This document shows positions 46,863 to 55,148 of a stretch of 64,000 nt of DNA, piece by piece. Position numbers and translations under genes: made by a program. This DNA comes from Chitinophaga pinensis (GTDB lineage Bacteria; Bacteroidota; Bacteroidia; Chitinophagales; CAIOSU01): the NCBI GenBank assembly GCA_945901065.1, contig CAMDKI010000001.1, positions 310,001 through 374,000 of the forward strand, read 5' to 3'. Position 1 is the stretch's first letter; every line of letters starts with the position of its first letter. Under the pieces are notes generated by a model. That model was given only the letters and a program-made list of their open reading frames with translations. It searched no databases and was not told the origin of the DNA.

Positions 46863-49313
46863 ATGTACGACCTTTTTGCCGAGATAATTCTACCCCTAAA
46901 ACTGCAAGGTACTTTTACTTACAAAGTGCCAACCGATTTTGCCTTGGCCATTCAGCCAGGGCATCGGGTAGTGGTGCAGTTTGGCAGGCAGCAGAAAATG
47001 TACACGGCTATTGTGCTGCGCCTACACAAAAACAAACCCGAACTGGGCATCGTAAAAAGCTTATTGGCTTTGGCTGATGAAGAGCCTGTGGTGCTGCCTC
47101 GGCAATTGCAGTTTTGGCAGTGGATGGCCAGCTATTACTTATGCACTTTAGGAGAGGTAATGAATGCCGCGCTGCCTTCGGCACTGAAACTGGATAGCAC
47201 CACGATTATAGAACTAGACCCTTATTGGGAAGATACAGAAGAAGAGCTATCGGACCGGGAGTTTGTAATTACGGAAACCCTGCGCCACAAAGGCCCCTTG
47301 AAAATTGAAGACCTACAAAAGCAGGTGGACATACGCGCCATTCACCCCTTAATAAAAAGTCTTTTGGGCAAAGGGGTGATACTGATAAAAGAAGAGTTGG
47401 AAGAACGCTTTAAGCCTAAAAAGGAAGTTTACTTATACCCTGCTAACGATTTAGGGCTAGACGAACTGGCCGCTAGAGGAGAAGAATTAAAACGTGCGCC
47501 CAAGCAAGAGCAAGCGCTGGGTGCGTTTTTGGAGATAATGGCCCTAGAGGGTGAGGTATCTAGAAAAGCGGTGTGCGAGAAAGCAGGTGTAGATACTACG
47601 GTCATCAAAAAGCTGATTGAGAAGGGATTGATTGTGGCCTATGACAAAACCATAGGTAGGTTGGCTACTATGCCAGAAGGTCCGGCACTGGGTACCATAG
47701 TGCTTACACCCATTCAGCAACAGGCTCTAACCGAATTGGAGACGGGTTTTGAGAAGCATGATGTGGCCCTGCTGCACGGTGTAACGGGTAGCGGAAAAAC
47801 CCTCATATACCTGCACTTGGCACAACAGGCTATTGCCGAAGGTAAGCAGGTATTGTACTTGCTGCCTGAGATTGCCCTCACTGCCCAAATGATAAACCGC
47901 CTGCGCGAAAAGTTTGGCGACAAGGTGGGTATTTACCACAGCAAATTCAACGACCAAGAACGGGTGGAAATTTGGCAGAAAGTGCTTACTGGCGAATACT
48001 CTATAATATTGGGGGCGCGCTCGGCGGTGTTTTTGCCATTCCAGCAATTGGGGTTGATGATAGTGGATGAAGAGCACGAAAACTCCTATAAACAATACGA
48101 TCCCGCCCCGCGCTATCATGGCAGGGATGCGGCTATATTTTTGGCCTACCTGCACCAATGCAAAACCTTGTTGGGCACCGCTACACCGTCGCTGGAGAGT
48201 TATTTCAATGGGCGGCATGGTAAGTATGCCTACATCCGTTTGCTAGAAAGGCATGGCGGCACCCCCTTGCCTGAAATACGGATAGTGGATGTAAAGGACC
48301 TCACGAAGCGGAAAATAATGAAGTCGCACTTTTCGCCAGTGCTATTGGACCAAATGCGGCAAAGTTTTGCCCAGAATGGGCAAGTAATTCTCTTCCAAAA
48401 CAAGCGCGGATTTGCACCTTACCTAATGTGCGTAAACTGTAGTTGGATACCCAAGTGCCGCAACTGCGATGTAAGCCTCACTTACCATAAGCACAGCGAA
48501 ACGTTGCGGTGCCACTATTGCGGCTACGGCCGAGAGCTGCCGCCCAAGTGCGAAAACTGTGGGCAGGTGCACATCCGTATTTTTGGTTTCGGCACCGAAA
48601 AGATAGAGGAGGAGCTGCCCATCTTTTTCCCGACCATTCGGGTAGCACGGTTTGATTTGGATAGCACCCGTGGCAAAGAAGGCCATAACAAGATAATAGA
48701 CCAGTTTCAAAACCGTGAGTTGGATGTGCTAGTGGGCACGCAAATGGTAACCAAGGGCCTTGACTTTGGCGATGTAAACTTAGTAGGCATATTGAGCGCC
48801 GACCAATTGCTATCGTTCCCTGATTTCCGTTCGCATGAGCGGGCGTTTCAGCTCATGGAGCAGGTGAGTGGACGAGCTGGTAGAAGGGATAAACAAGGCT
48901 TGGTGCTGATACAAGCCATGGACCCCGAGCACCCGGTGGTATTGGCCGTTAAAAACGGTACTTGGGAGCAGCTATACGAAGAAGAACTGAAGGTGCGCCA
49001 GGCATTCCACTACCCGCCCTACACCCGCTTGATTGAAATAACCGTAAAGCACATTGACCGTACCCTGACCCAAGAAGCCGCCCAGTGGCTCAAGGGTTTA
49101 CTGCGTCCGCAAGTAAGCAGCCTGATTATGGGTCCGGTAGCACCGTTAATCAGCAGGGTAAAAAACCAATACTTACAGAGCATCCTCATCAAAATACCAA
49201 AAGACAGCAAAATGCTGCCTACCGACAAAAAAGCCATCGTCACTGCCCTGGAGCAATTGAATCAGCATAAAGAATACAAGAAAGTGACGGTGGTGGTGAA
49301 TGTGGATCCGTGA
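46863..49313 (+). CDS. priA: Primosomal protein N' (replication restart helicase PriA)
   Basis: This superfamily 2 DNA helicase of 817 residues restarts stalled forks. The ATG at 46863 (MYDLFAEIILPLKLQGTFTY) is preferred over 46776, which would add a 29-residue tail unlike the family. Walker A GVTGSGKT, the DEEH box and helicase motifs around GTQMVTKGLDF are intact. The zinc-binding insert has eight Cys, arranged as CVNC, CRNC, CHYC and CENC. It is of normal length. The gene stands alone and is read divergently from the small secreted protein gene. Confidence 0.95.
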   Translation: MYDLFAEIILPLKLQGTFTYKVPTDFALAIQPGHRVVVQFGRQQKMYTAIVLRLHKNKPELGIVKSLLALADEEPVVLPRQLQFWQWMASYYLCTLGEVMNAALPSALKLDSTTIIELDPYWEDTEEELSDREFVITETLRHKGPLKIEDLQKQVDIRAIHPLIKSLLGKGVILIKEELEERFKPKKEVYLYPANDLGLDELAARGEELKRAPKQEQALGAFLEIMALEGEVSRKAVCEKAGVDTTVIKKLIEKGLIVAYDKTIGRLATMPEGPALGTIVLTPIQQQALTELETGFEKHDVALLHGVTGSGKTLIYLHLAQQAIAEGKQVLYLLPEIALTAQMINRLREKFGDKVGIYHSKFNDQERVEIWQKVLTGEYSIILGARSAVFLPFQQLGLMIVDEEHENSYKQYDPAPRYHGRDAAIFLAYLHQCKTLLGTATPSLESYFNGRHGKYAYIRLLERHGGTPLPEIRIVDVKDLTKRKIMKSHFSPVLLDQMRQSFAQNGQVILFQNKRGFAPYLMCVNCSWIPKCRNCDVSLTYHKHSETLRCHYCGYGRELPPKCENCGQVHIRIFGFGTEKIEEELPIFFPTIRVARFDLDSTRGKEGHNKIIDQFQNRELDVLVGTQMVTKGLDFGDVNLVGILSADQLLSFPDFRSHERAFQLMEQVSGRAGRRDKQGLVLIQAMDPEHPVVLAVKNGTWEQLYEEELKVRQAFHYPPYTRLIEITVKHIDRTLTQEAAQWLKGLLRPQVSSLIMGPVAPLISRVKNQYLQSILIKIPKDSKMLPTDKKAIVTALEQLNQHKEYKKVTVVVNVDP

Positions 49314-49319
49314 GTTTAA

Positions 49320-49409
49320 TGTGCTAATTTGAAAACCAGCCTGTCCGGCAGGCAGGTGTGCTAATTTGGAAATGGCATGTTAACCCGCAACTAGTAACTC
49401 GCAACCCCA
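49320..49409. repeat. Octad and heptad tracts after priA
   Basis: GTGCTAATTTG occurs twice (from about 49321 and 49357), around a small palindromic core CCTGTCCGGCAGG. A heptad tract AACCCGC, AACTAGT, AACTCGC, AACCCCA follows at 49382-49409. The GTGCTAATT unit is the complement of the one at 51724-51770. Confidence 0.5.
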
Positions 49410-49447
49410 AACGGAACATTCCCTGCACATCCTTTGTTATCGTTTTG

Positions 49448-49455
49448 TACCTTTG
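49448..49455 (+). promoter_or_regulatory. -7 element TACCTTTG before the IscA-like gene
   Basis: TACCTTTG fits TAnnTTTG and lies 18 bases before the ATG at 49474. A TTTG occurs 11 bases upstream, closer than the usual -33 spacing. Confidence 0.4.
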
Positions 49456-49473
49456 TAGGGAGATAAGACCATT

Positions 49474-49800
49474 ATGCTTTTTATATCAGACGCTGCCAAA
49501 TCGCAAATAGACAAAATAAAGGTAAAGGATAGCCTTACCGAACAGCACTTTATACGCGTAAGCGTATTGGCGGGCGGATGCTCTGGCTTTACGTACGAAA
49601 TGAAGTTTGATAACGAGCCTAAGGCCGACGACCAAGTGTTTGAAGACAAAGGCATCAAACTAGTTACCGACCTTAAGAGTTTCCTATACGTGTTCAACAC
49701 TACTCTCGATTTTTCAGATGGATTAGAAGGCAAGGGTTTTTACTTTGTAAACCCCAATGCCAGCCGCACCTGCGCCTGTGGCGAGAGTTTTGCGGTGTAA
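49474..49800 (+). CDS. HesB/IscA/ErpA-type iron-sulfur carrier
   Basis: This 108-residue A-type carrier passes iron-sulfur clusters to target proteins. The three conserved cysteines are present: one in LAGGCSGFTYE and two in the C-terminal RTCACGESF. The length is normal. Likely clients in this window include aconitase and ActB, but no operon link is seen; the gene has its own -7 element and stands alone. Whether it is the IscA, ErpA or SufA form cannot be decided from sequence alone. Confidence 0.93.
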   Translation: MLFISDAAKSQIDKIKVKDSLTEQHFIRVSVLAGGCSGFTYEMKFDNEPKADDQVFEDKGIKLVTDLKSFLYVFNTTLDFSDGLEGKGFYFVNPNASRTCACGESFAV

Positions 49801-49888
49801 GCATCGCTACATTACCAGCTTGTTTTGTGATTATTTATTGCTTGCCCTTGGCAAAATGTCCGTATTTTGCTAACACAACCTAGCATGT

Positions 49889-50095
49889 ATGGATTTTGAA
49901 CTAAACGGACAGGACCACATTACCCTCGACAGACTTTTGAAGCACCTTGGCCTGGTAGAAACGGGCGGCGAGGCACACATCCGTATTATTGATGGTGAGG
50001 TAGCTGTAAATGGTGCCACTGAATGGCAAAAGCGCAAAAAGCTGCGCATTGGCGATGTGGTGAAATACAATGGCCACGAAGTTAGGATTAAGTAA
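49889..50095 (+). CDS. S4-domain RNA-binding protein (YbcJ-like)
   Basis: This 68-residue protein consists almost only of an S4 RNA-binding domain: ITLDRLLKHLGLVETGGEA, then VAVNGATEWQKRKKLRIGDVV. Small single-domain S4 proteins of the YbcJ group bind structured RNA and are linked to ribosome or RNA metabolism; the exact target is not known. The ATG at 49889 is in frame; another at 49885 is not. It is followed at once by a heptad repeat array. Confidence 0.85.
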   Translation: MDFELNGQDHITLDRLLKHLGLVETGGEAHIRIIDGEVAVNGATEWQKRKKLRIGDVVKYNGHEVRIK

Positions 50096-50219
50096 CTGGT
50101 TGATTGGTTATTAGTTACTAGTGCGTGTTGTGATAAAAACTCAACCAATAACCAATAACCAATAACCAATAACCAATAACTAATAACCAATAACTAATAA
50201 CCAATAACCAATACCCAAC
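50096..50219. repeat. Heptad array (AACCAAT)n with inverted left arm
   Basis: From 50143 to 50212 there are ten exact-phase heptads: eight AACCAAT and two AACTAAT. The left arm at 50096-50122 has the complementary pattern (TTGGTTA, TTAGTTA). The pair fills the 129-base gap between the S4 gene and the next ATG; the array ends five bases before that ATG, so it may form part of its leader. Confidence 0.8.
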
Positions 50220-50224
50220 TACCC

Positions 50225-51415
50225 ATGAATTTTCGACTACTGCTCACTATCATCCTTGTCGTATTTGTCGCCCTTCAATTGCCCGCCCAATGTATATCCA
50301 ATAGCGAGTGGACGCAAATAATACCTAGCAAGACGTTGCCCACTGAAGTGGAGCGCCGGCACGCCAACAACAACCTCGATTTGGTGGAGTTTGAGGGCCG
50401 TTATTTTGTGGGCATACGCGTTGCACCCAGCCATTTTGCCTCTAAAAAGGCACGCATGTATGTGCTAAGCACCACCGATTTTGCAACCTGGAAACTGGAG
50501 CAAAGCATTAACCTGCAAACCGATGTGCGCGAACCGCGCTTTTACCAACGAAACGATACTTTGTTTTTTACCTATTTTAAGCTAGGTACCAACATGTTTA
50601 AGTTTCAGCCGCAGGGCATATACCAAATGCACTATAATAAAAACAACTGGTCGGCGGCAAGGGAGCTGAATATACCCTTTGGCTATGTGCCTTGGCGCGT
50701 AAAGGTGCACGAAGGGTTGCTGTACATGTCGTCGTATGAGGGTATCAATGAGTATAAACTGGATATACCTTGCCCTACACGCATATTTGTGAGCCACGAT
50801 GCCTATAACTGGAAACCCATAAGCGAGGCACCGCAGATAATGCATCCTCGAGCATCGGCCGAAGGTGAGTTTGTGTTTGTGCCCAATGGCGACCTATGGG
50901 GCATATCGCGCCTAGAGTTTGATGGCTCGTACATTGTGCATGCCAAAAAGGACTCGATTGATAAGTGGGAAAAATGGTGGTCGCCGCACAAATTCGATAG
51001 CCCATTGATGTTCATCCACAACGGTCTTATCATACTTATTGCCCGCCGCAACTTGGATGGCGATGGCAAGTTTTACCGCAAGGAGGGCAAGTATAAAAAG
51101 AACCTAGTGCGCTACTCGTTGCATAAAAAGACCACAGCCGTATATGTGATGGATACCACAAACAAAGCCCTGCTGCACATTATCGACCTAAAAAGTACCG
51201 GAGACTGTGCCTTTGCTGGGGTAGCAAGGATAGATAACAACACCTACCACCTGCTCAACTACAGCAGCAACATCAATAAGCGCAAAAAGAGCTGGATAAT
51301 TGGCCAACTGGGCCGCACCTACATATACCACACTAAGCTCACCATCGGCGATTGTAACCTGCCAGATTTAGAGCCGCTGCATGTTTATCCGTTTGTGAAG
51401 AGTGAGGTGCACTGA
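50225..51415 (+). CDS. Secreted protein, probable beta-propeller (sialidase-like)
   Basis: This 396-residue protein has a signal peptide (LLLTIILVVFVALQLPAQC). The mature part has repeated patterns such as LDLVEFEGRYFVGIR, YVLSTTDFATWKLE, LYMSSYEGINEY and IFVSHDAYNWKPI, where an S.D...W element recurs as in BNR/sialidase-type propeller blades. REPRF-like sequence (VREPRFYQRND) also recalls five-bladed glycosidases, but I cannot name catalytic residues. It has no T9SS sorting domain, so it is probably periplasmic. The function is unknown; the heptad array directly upstream forms its leader region. Confidence 0.7.
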   Translation: MNFRLLLTIILVVFVALQLPAQCISNSEWTQIIPSKTLPTEVERRHANNNLDLVEFEGRYFVGIRVAPSHFASKKARMYVLSTTDFATWKLEQSINLQTDVREPRFYQRNDTLFFTYFKLGTNMFKFQPQGIYQMHYNKNNWSAARELNIPFGYVPWRVKVHEGLLYMSSYEGINEYKLDIPCPTRIFVSHDAYNWKPISEAPQIMHPRASAEGEFVFVPNGDLWGISRLEFDGSYIVHAKKDSIDKWEKWWSPHKFDSPLMFIHNGLIILIARRNLDGDGKFYRKEGKYKKNLVRYSLHKKTTAVYVMDTTNKALLHIIDLKSTGDCAFAGVARIDNNTYHLLNYSSNINKRKKSWIIGQLGRTYIYHTKLTIGDCNLPDLEPLHVYPFVKSEVH

Positions 51416-51770
51416 GGGTGTTCTTTTCTCCATAACCGCGTCATTCCGGAAAATGGCCATGAGCTTTTCGCGAAAGGAAGTTTTGAAGCAACCTCCAAGA
51501 CGATGCATTGAGTTGGCAAGCAATCATTAACACTAGTCCTTGTTTCCAACGAGGACTTACTAACTGCGAGCTTCCAGCTCGCCACATTACCCGTGCATAT
51601 AGTGTGCGAGCCACAGGCTCGGCGTTATGGCATCCTCGCTGCAAGCGAGGACGAGTAAAGGAGCCACAGGCTCGGCGTTATGGCATCCTCGCTAAAAGCG
51701 AGCACGAGAGAAGTAAAATCAAAGTTTTGCCAATCAGCACATAAGCAAATCGACTAATTAGCACATCAGC
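51416..51770. repeat. REP-like hairpin cluster and periodic tract, gap without gene
   Basis: This 355-base gap between convergent genes contains AGTCCT...AGGACT (51535-51557) and GCGAGCttccaGCTCGC (51566-51582). It also has an exact 33-base direct repeat (51608-51640 and 51661-51693) built of GAGCCacaGGCTC plus GTTATGGCATCCTCGCT. Each repeat runs into a further hairpin of the CTCGCT...AGCGAG kind. From 51724 to 51770 an 8-base-period tract (ATCAGCAC, ATAAGCAA, ATCGACTA, ATTAGCAC) follows. The open frames across it have no coding character. Confidence 0.65.
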
Positions 51771-52925
51771 CTATTCCACCCAGCTCCTCCAATACCCCTC
51801 ATTCTCAATATCAAGTGCTTGTTTGGTGAGTTTTAGGGGGCGGAAGGTATCCACCATTACGGCTAGTTCTTTGGTCTCTTTGGCGCCGATGCTCTTTTCT
51901 ACAGTGCCCGGGTGCGGCCCGTGCGGAATGCCCAACGGATGCAGGGTTATCATGCCGCGGGTTACGTGCTTGCGGCTCATAAAATCGCCATCTACATAGT
52001 ACAGCACCTCGTCGCTATCCACGTTGCTGTGGTTGTATGGGGCCGGTATGCTATCGGGGTGGTAATCGTATAGGCGCGGCACAAACGAGCATATCACAAA
52101 GCCACCGGCCTCAAAGGTTTGGTGCACCGGCGGTGGCTGGTGCACGCGGCCGGTAATGGGCTCAAAATCGTGAATAGAGAAGGCGTAAGGGTATAGGTAG
52201 CCGTCCCAGCCAATGGCATCAAAAGGGTGCGTGGCGTACTTGTAAGGGTATATGTGGTCTTGCTTTTTGATAAGGATAGAGAACTCACCCTTTTCGTCGT
52301 GGGTTTCTAGGTTAATCGGCTTGCGAATGTCGCGCTCACAAAAGGGCGAGTGCTCCAAAAGTTGGCCAAAGTGGTTGCGGTAGCGCTTAGGTGTGCGCAC
52401 GGGACTAAACGACTCTACAATAAACAGCCTATTGCTCGGCGTATCAAAGTGCAGTTGGTATATGGTGCCACGTGGTATTACCACATAGTCGCCATAGCCA
52501 AAGGTGAGCTTGCCGTATAGGGTCTTGAGCGTGCCACTGCCTTCGTGAATGAATATCACCTCATCGGCCGACGAGTTTTTGAAGAAGTAATCCGTCATAC
52601 TTTCGCGCGGCGCAGCTAGGCTAATGTATACATCGTTGTTTACCAGCACGGGCTTACGGCTGTGCAAGTAATCGTCGCGGCGGTCAATTTTAAAGCCCTC
52701 CAGCGAGCGGTGCATCATGTTCTTGTCATCGGCTATTTCCGGTGCCACCGAATAAGGCGTACCTATCTTGCTAATGAGGGTAGGCGGGTGCATGTGGTAC
52801 ACCAGCGAGTACACATCAGAGAAGCCTTCGGTTGATACCAGTTCCTCGCTATAAAGCGTGCCATCGGGCTTGCGAAACTGCGTGTGGCGCTTGTGCGGTA
52901 TGTTGCCTAAAGTATGATAATGCAT
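51771..52925 (-). CDS. hmgA: Homogentisate 1,2-dioxygenase-like protein
   Basis: This 384-residue cupin-type dioxygenase would open the ring of homogentisate in tyrosine/phenylalanine breakdown. The candidate iron site has a His in PYNHSNVDSDE, a following acidic residue, and a His in GIPHGPHPGT near residue 340. The family's FVPRLYDYHP and TRGMITLHP segments are present. In the human enzyme the Glu is six residues after the His; here the acidic pair is at six and seven. No other gene of the pathway is adjacent, so the substrate is inferred from family only. It is divergent from gltX across an inverted heptad repeat. Confidence 0.78.
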   Translation of the reverse strand: MHYHTLGNIPHKRHTQFRKPDGTLYSEELVSTEGFSDVYSLVYHMHPPTLISKIGTPYSVAPEIADDKNMMHRSLEGFKIDRRDDYLHSRKPVLVNNDVYISLAAPRESMTDYFFKNSSADEVIFIHEGSGTLKTLYGKLTFGYGDYVVIPRGTIYQLHFDTPSNRLFIVESFSPVRTPKRYRNHFGQLLEHSPFCERDIRKPINLETHDEKGEFSILIKKQDHIYPYKYATHPFDAIGWDGYLYPYAFSIHDFEPITGRVHQPPPVHQTFEAGGFVICSFVPRLYDYHPDSIPAPYNHSNVDSDEVLYYVDGDFMSRKHVTRGMITLHPLGIPHGPHPGTVEKSIGAKETKELAVMVDTFRPLKLTKQALDIENEGYWRSWVE

Positions 52926-52967
52926 AGCGGGTATTTTAGGGTTACTACAAATGTAGCAAAAACTGCT

Positions 52968-53097
52968 GGTTGCGAGTTGCGAGTTACGGGTTGCGGGTTG
53001 ATGGAAAAGTGTGAAACGCTATTGATTTATAACTTTTCACCTGAAAATGGGACATTAACAAATCCTAACTCGTAACTCGTAACCCGCAACTCGCAAC
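52968..53097. repeat. Inverted heptad pair GTTGCGA / AACTCGY between divergent genes
   Basis: The left arm 52968-53000 reads GTTGCGA, GTTGCGA, GTTACGG, GTTGCGG, GTTG. The right arm 53066-53097 reads the complement (AACTCGT, AACTCGT, AACCCGC, AACTCGC, AAC). The spacer is 65 bases. It occupies the shared upstream region of hmgA and gltX. Confidence 0.78.
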
Positions 53098-53147
53098 AAA
53101 AAAGTCTTGATACTTACTACTTGCTACTAAAAAGGTAACTTTACTGC

Positions 53148-54680
53148 ATGAAACCGAGAGTACGTTTTGCGCCCAGCCCCACGGGTCCGTTGCATATTGG
53201 TGGGGTACGCACCGCCTTGTACAATTACTTGCTGGCACAACAGCTAGGGGGCACTTTTATATTGCGCATTGAAGATACCGACCAAGAGCGCTATGTGCCG
53301 GGTGCGGAAGATTATATTATCGAGACTTTGGCATGGTGCGGGCTTACCGTGCAAGAGGGTCCGCACGTAGGTGGACCGCATGCGCCTTACCGCCAAAGTG
53401 AGCGCAAGCCTATGTACCGCCAGTATGCTGACCAGCTCATTGCCTCTGGCAATGCTTACTATGCCTTTGATACCAAGGAAGAACTGGATGCCATGCGCGA
53501 AAGCATGACCGAGGGTGGCAACAGCACCTTTAAATACGATAGCAATACCCGCCAAAAACTCAGTAACTCGCTTACCTTATCAGCCGATGAGGTAAACAAA
53601 CGTTTGGAGCGCGGCGATGACTATGTGATACGCCTTAAGGTAAATGCCAACGAGGACGTAACCTTTACCGACGAAATTCGTGGCGAGGTGAGTTTTAACA
53701 CCAGCCAATTGGATGATAAAGTGCTATTGAAATCGGATGGCATGCCTACCTACCACATGGCCAATGTAGTGGATGACCACCTAATGGAGATAACCCATGT
53801 AATAAGAGGGGAGGAGTGGCTGCCATCGGCACCTACACACGTACTGCTATACCGTGCCTTTGGCTGGGAAGCAACCATGCCTAAATTTGCCCACTTGCCC
53901 TTGATTTTGAAACCAGATGGTAACGGCAAACTCAGCAAACGCGATGGCGACCGATTGGGCTTTCCGGTATTTTCACTAGACTGGACGAACCCTGAAACGG
54001 GCGAAGTATCATCAGGTTTTCGTGAAAGGGGCTTTTTGCCAGAGCCGTTCTTGAACATGCTGGCATTTTTGGGTTGGAACCCAGGTACGGAGCAGGAAGT
54101 GTTCAATAGGGCCGAATTGATTGCAGCGTTCAGTTTAGAGCGCATCAATAAAGCAGGGGCGAAGTTTGATTTTGAGAAAGCTAAGTGGTTCAACCAACAG
54201 TATATTAAAACCATTGAGCCAGCTAACTTGGCCGAAATGGTTAAACCACAGCTAACCGCCCGGGGCATTGTGGTAAGCGATGCTTTCTTAACAGAAGCCA
54301 GCAGATTGCTAGCAGAACGACTCACCTTTTTAAATGATTTTTGGGAGCAGGGGCATTTCTTTTTTCAGCAGCCCGATAAGTACGACGAGGGTAATTTGAA
54401 GAAGAAATGGAAAGAGGGTAAGAAGGAGTTCTTTCCGGAGTTGGTGGAGCGGTTTCAAAACCTTCCAGACTTTACCGCAACTGCGTTAGAAGCAGAGACT
54501 AAAGCGTTTATGGAAACCCACAGTCTAGGTTTTGGCGATGTGTTGCCCGTGTTGCGCATAATGCTTACTGGCACTATGCAAGGTCCTTCGGTGTTCGATA
54601 CTGCGGTATTAATTGGCCGTGACGAAACCATAAGCCGAATGAATAAAGGCTTGGAAGTGTTTAATGAGCTCGTTTTGTAG
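53148..54680 (+). CDS. gltX: Glutamyl-tRNA synthetase
   Basis: This 510-residue class I aminoacyl-tRNA synthetase charges tRNA-Glu. The HIGH-type motif lies in SPTGPLHIGGVRTALYN near the N-terminus and the KMSKS-type motif in NGKLSKRDGDR near residue 262. It is of normal length with a complete C-terminal anticodon-binding part. The non-discriminating or discriminating character cannot be read from sequence by eye. The ATG is preceded by TAACTTTA only five bases away, so the leader could be extremely short. Confidence 0.97.
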   Translation: MKPRVRFAPSPTGPLHIGGVRTALYNYLLAQQLGGTFILRIEDTDQERYVPGAEDYIIETLAWCGLTVQEGPHVGGPHAPYRQSERKPMYRQYADQLIASGNAYYAFDTKEELDAMRESMTEGGNSTFKYDSNTRQKLSNSLTLSADEVNKRLERGDDYVIRLKVNANEDVTFTDEIRGEVSFNTSQLDDKVLLKSDGMPTYHMANVVDDHLMEITHVIRGEEWLPSAPTHVLLYRAFGWEATMPKFAHLPLILKPDGNGKLSKRDGDRLGFPVFSLDWTNPETGEVSSGFRERGFLPEPFLNMLAFLGWNPGTEQEVFNRAELIAAFSLERINKAGAKFDFEKAKWFNQQYIKTIEPANLAEMVKPQLTARGIVVSDAFLTEASRLLAERLTFLNDFWEQGHFFFQQPDKYDEGNLKKKWKEGKKEFFPELVERFQNLPDFTATALEAETKAFMETHSLGFGDVLPVLRIMLTGTMQGPSVFDTAVLIGRDETISRMNKGLEVFNELVL

Positions 54681-54800
54681 TTATTTGTTTAATGGTTAAT
54701 CAGTTTATTGGTATATTTGTAAGACAGGAAGTTGGTATGTTTATTGCCACTAAGCGTGGAATCACAAAACCAATCAACCAATAACCAATAACAAATAACT
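54678..54800. repeat. Inverted heptad pair between gltX and the next small gene
   Basis: The left arm 54678-54713 starts TAGTTATTTGTT. The right arm 54768-54800 is largely its reverse complement and reads AACCAAT, CAACCAA, TAACCAA, TAACAAA. The unit is close to that of the array at 50143-50212. It ends six bases before the next ATG. Confidence 0.65.
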
Positions 54801-54806
54801 AACCCT

Positions 54807-55004
54807 ATGCCAAAGAAAAAACCAAAGGAAGGAATGCCACAAGTACATGAAGACTTGCAGGGCTTTGAGATGAAGATTAACGAGTTTGGTCAAATTATAA
54901 CCAATACACCGATTGAAAAACTGAACAATTTTTTGAATAGGAACGTTGACGACAAGAAATTGAAGGACAGAGATGACCTTGATGGGGTGAAAAGTGCCAA
55001 GTAA
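54807..55004 (+). CDS. Small charged protein of unknown function
   Basis: This 65-residue protein is Lys-rich at the N-terminus (MPKKKPKEG) with a middle FEMKINEFGQIITNTPIEKL and a charged C-terminus. It has no membrane segment or signal peptide and no motif I recognise. The codon pattern and the clear ATG after the repeat support a real gene. It lies after gltX and before another small, very acidic protein, from which it is separated by a gap with a -7 element. Confidence 0.65.
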   Translation: MPKKKPKEGMPQVHEDLQGFEMKINEFGQIITNTPIEKLNNFLNRNVDDKKLKDRDDLDGVKSAK

Positions 55005-55059
55005 GATTAAATTTCTTAAAAAAAATCACTTTTCCGCTTTTCAGTTTGTTTTGAAAACT

Positions 55060-55067
55060 TAATTTTG
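55060..55067 (+). promoter_or_regulatory. -7 element TAATTTTG for the acidic protein gene
   Basis: TAATTTTG fits TAnnTTTG, with a TTTG 11 bases upstream (closer than usual). It would give a leader of about 75 bases before the ATG at 55149. Confidence 0.4.
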
Positions 55068-55148
55068 CTGTATCTTAGAAACTACTAAAGGCCTAGGCCG
55101 TATTGAAATCGATTTAATCACAAACACTTAAATAAAAACGTCAAAGCC

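Noticed and set aside
50143-50212. CRISPR array
   Set aside because: The units are contiguous 7-base repeats without spacers, and there are no cas genes.
51508-51744. Open frame of 78 codons in the REP-like cluster
   Set aside because: It is made of the hairpin repeats themselves and has no coding character.
52968-53097. Terminal inverted repeats of a small insertion element
   Set aside because: The 65-base interior has no coding sequence, and the arms are internally periodic rather than unique; no target-site duplication was seen.
53136-53143. TAACTTTA as the gltX promoter
   Set aside because: It sits only five bases before the ATG and lacks the final G and a -33 element; kept only as a remark in the gltX entry.
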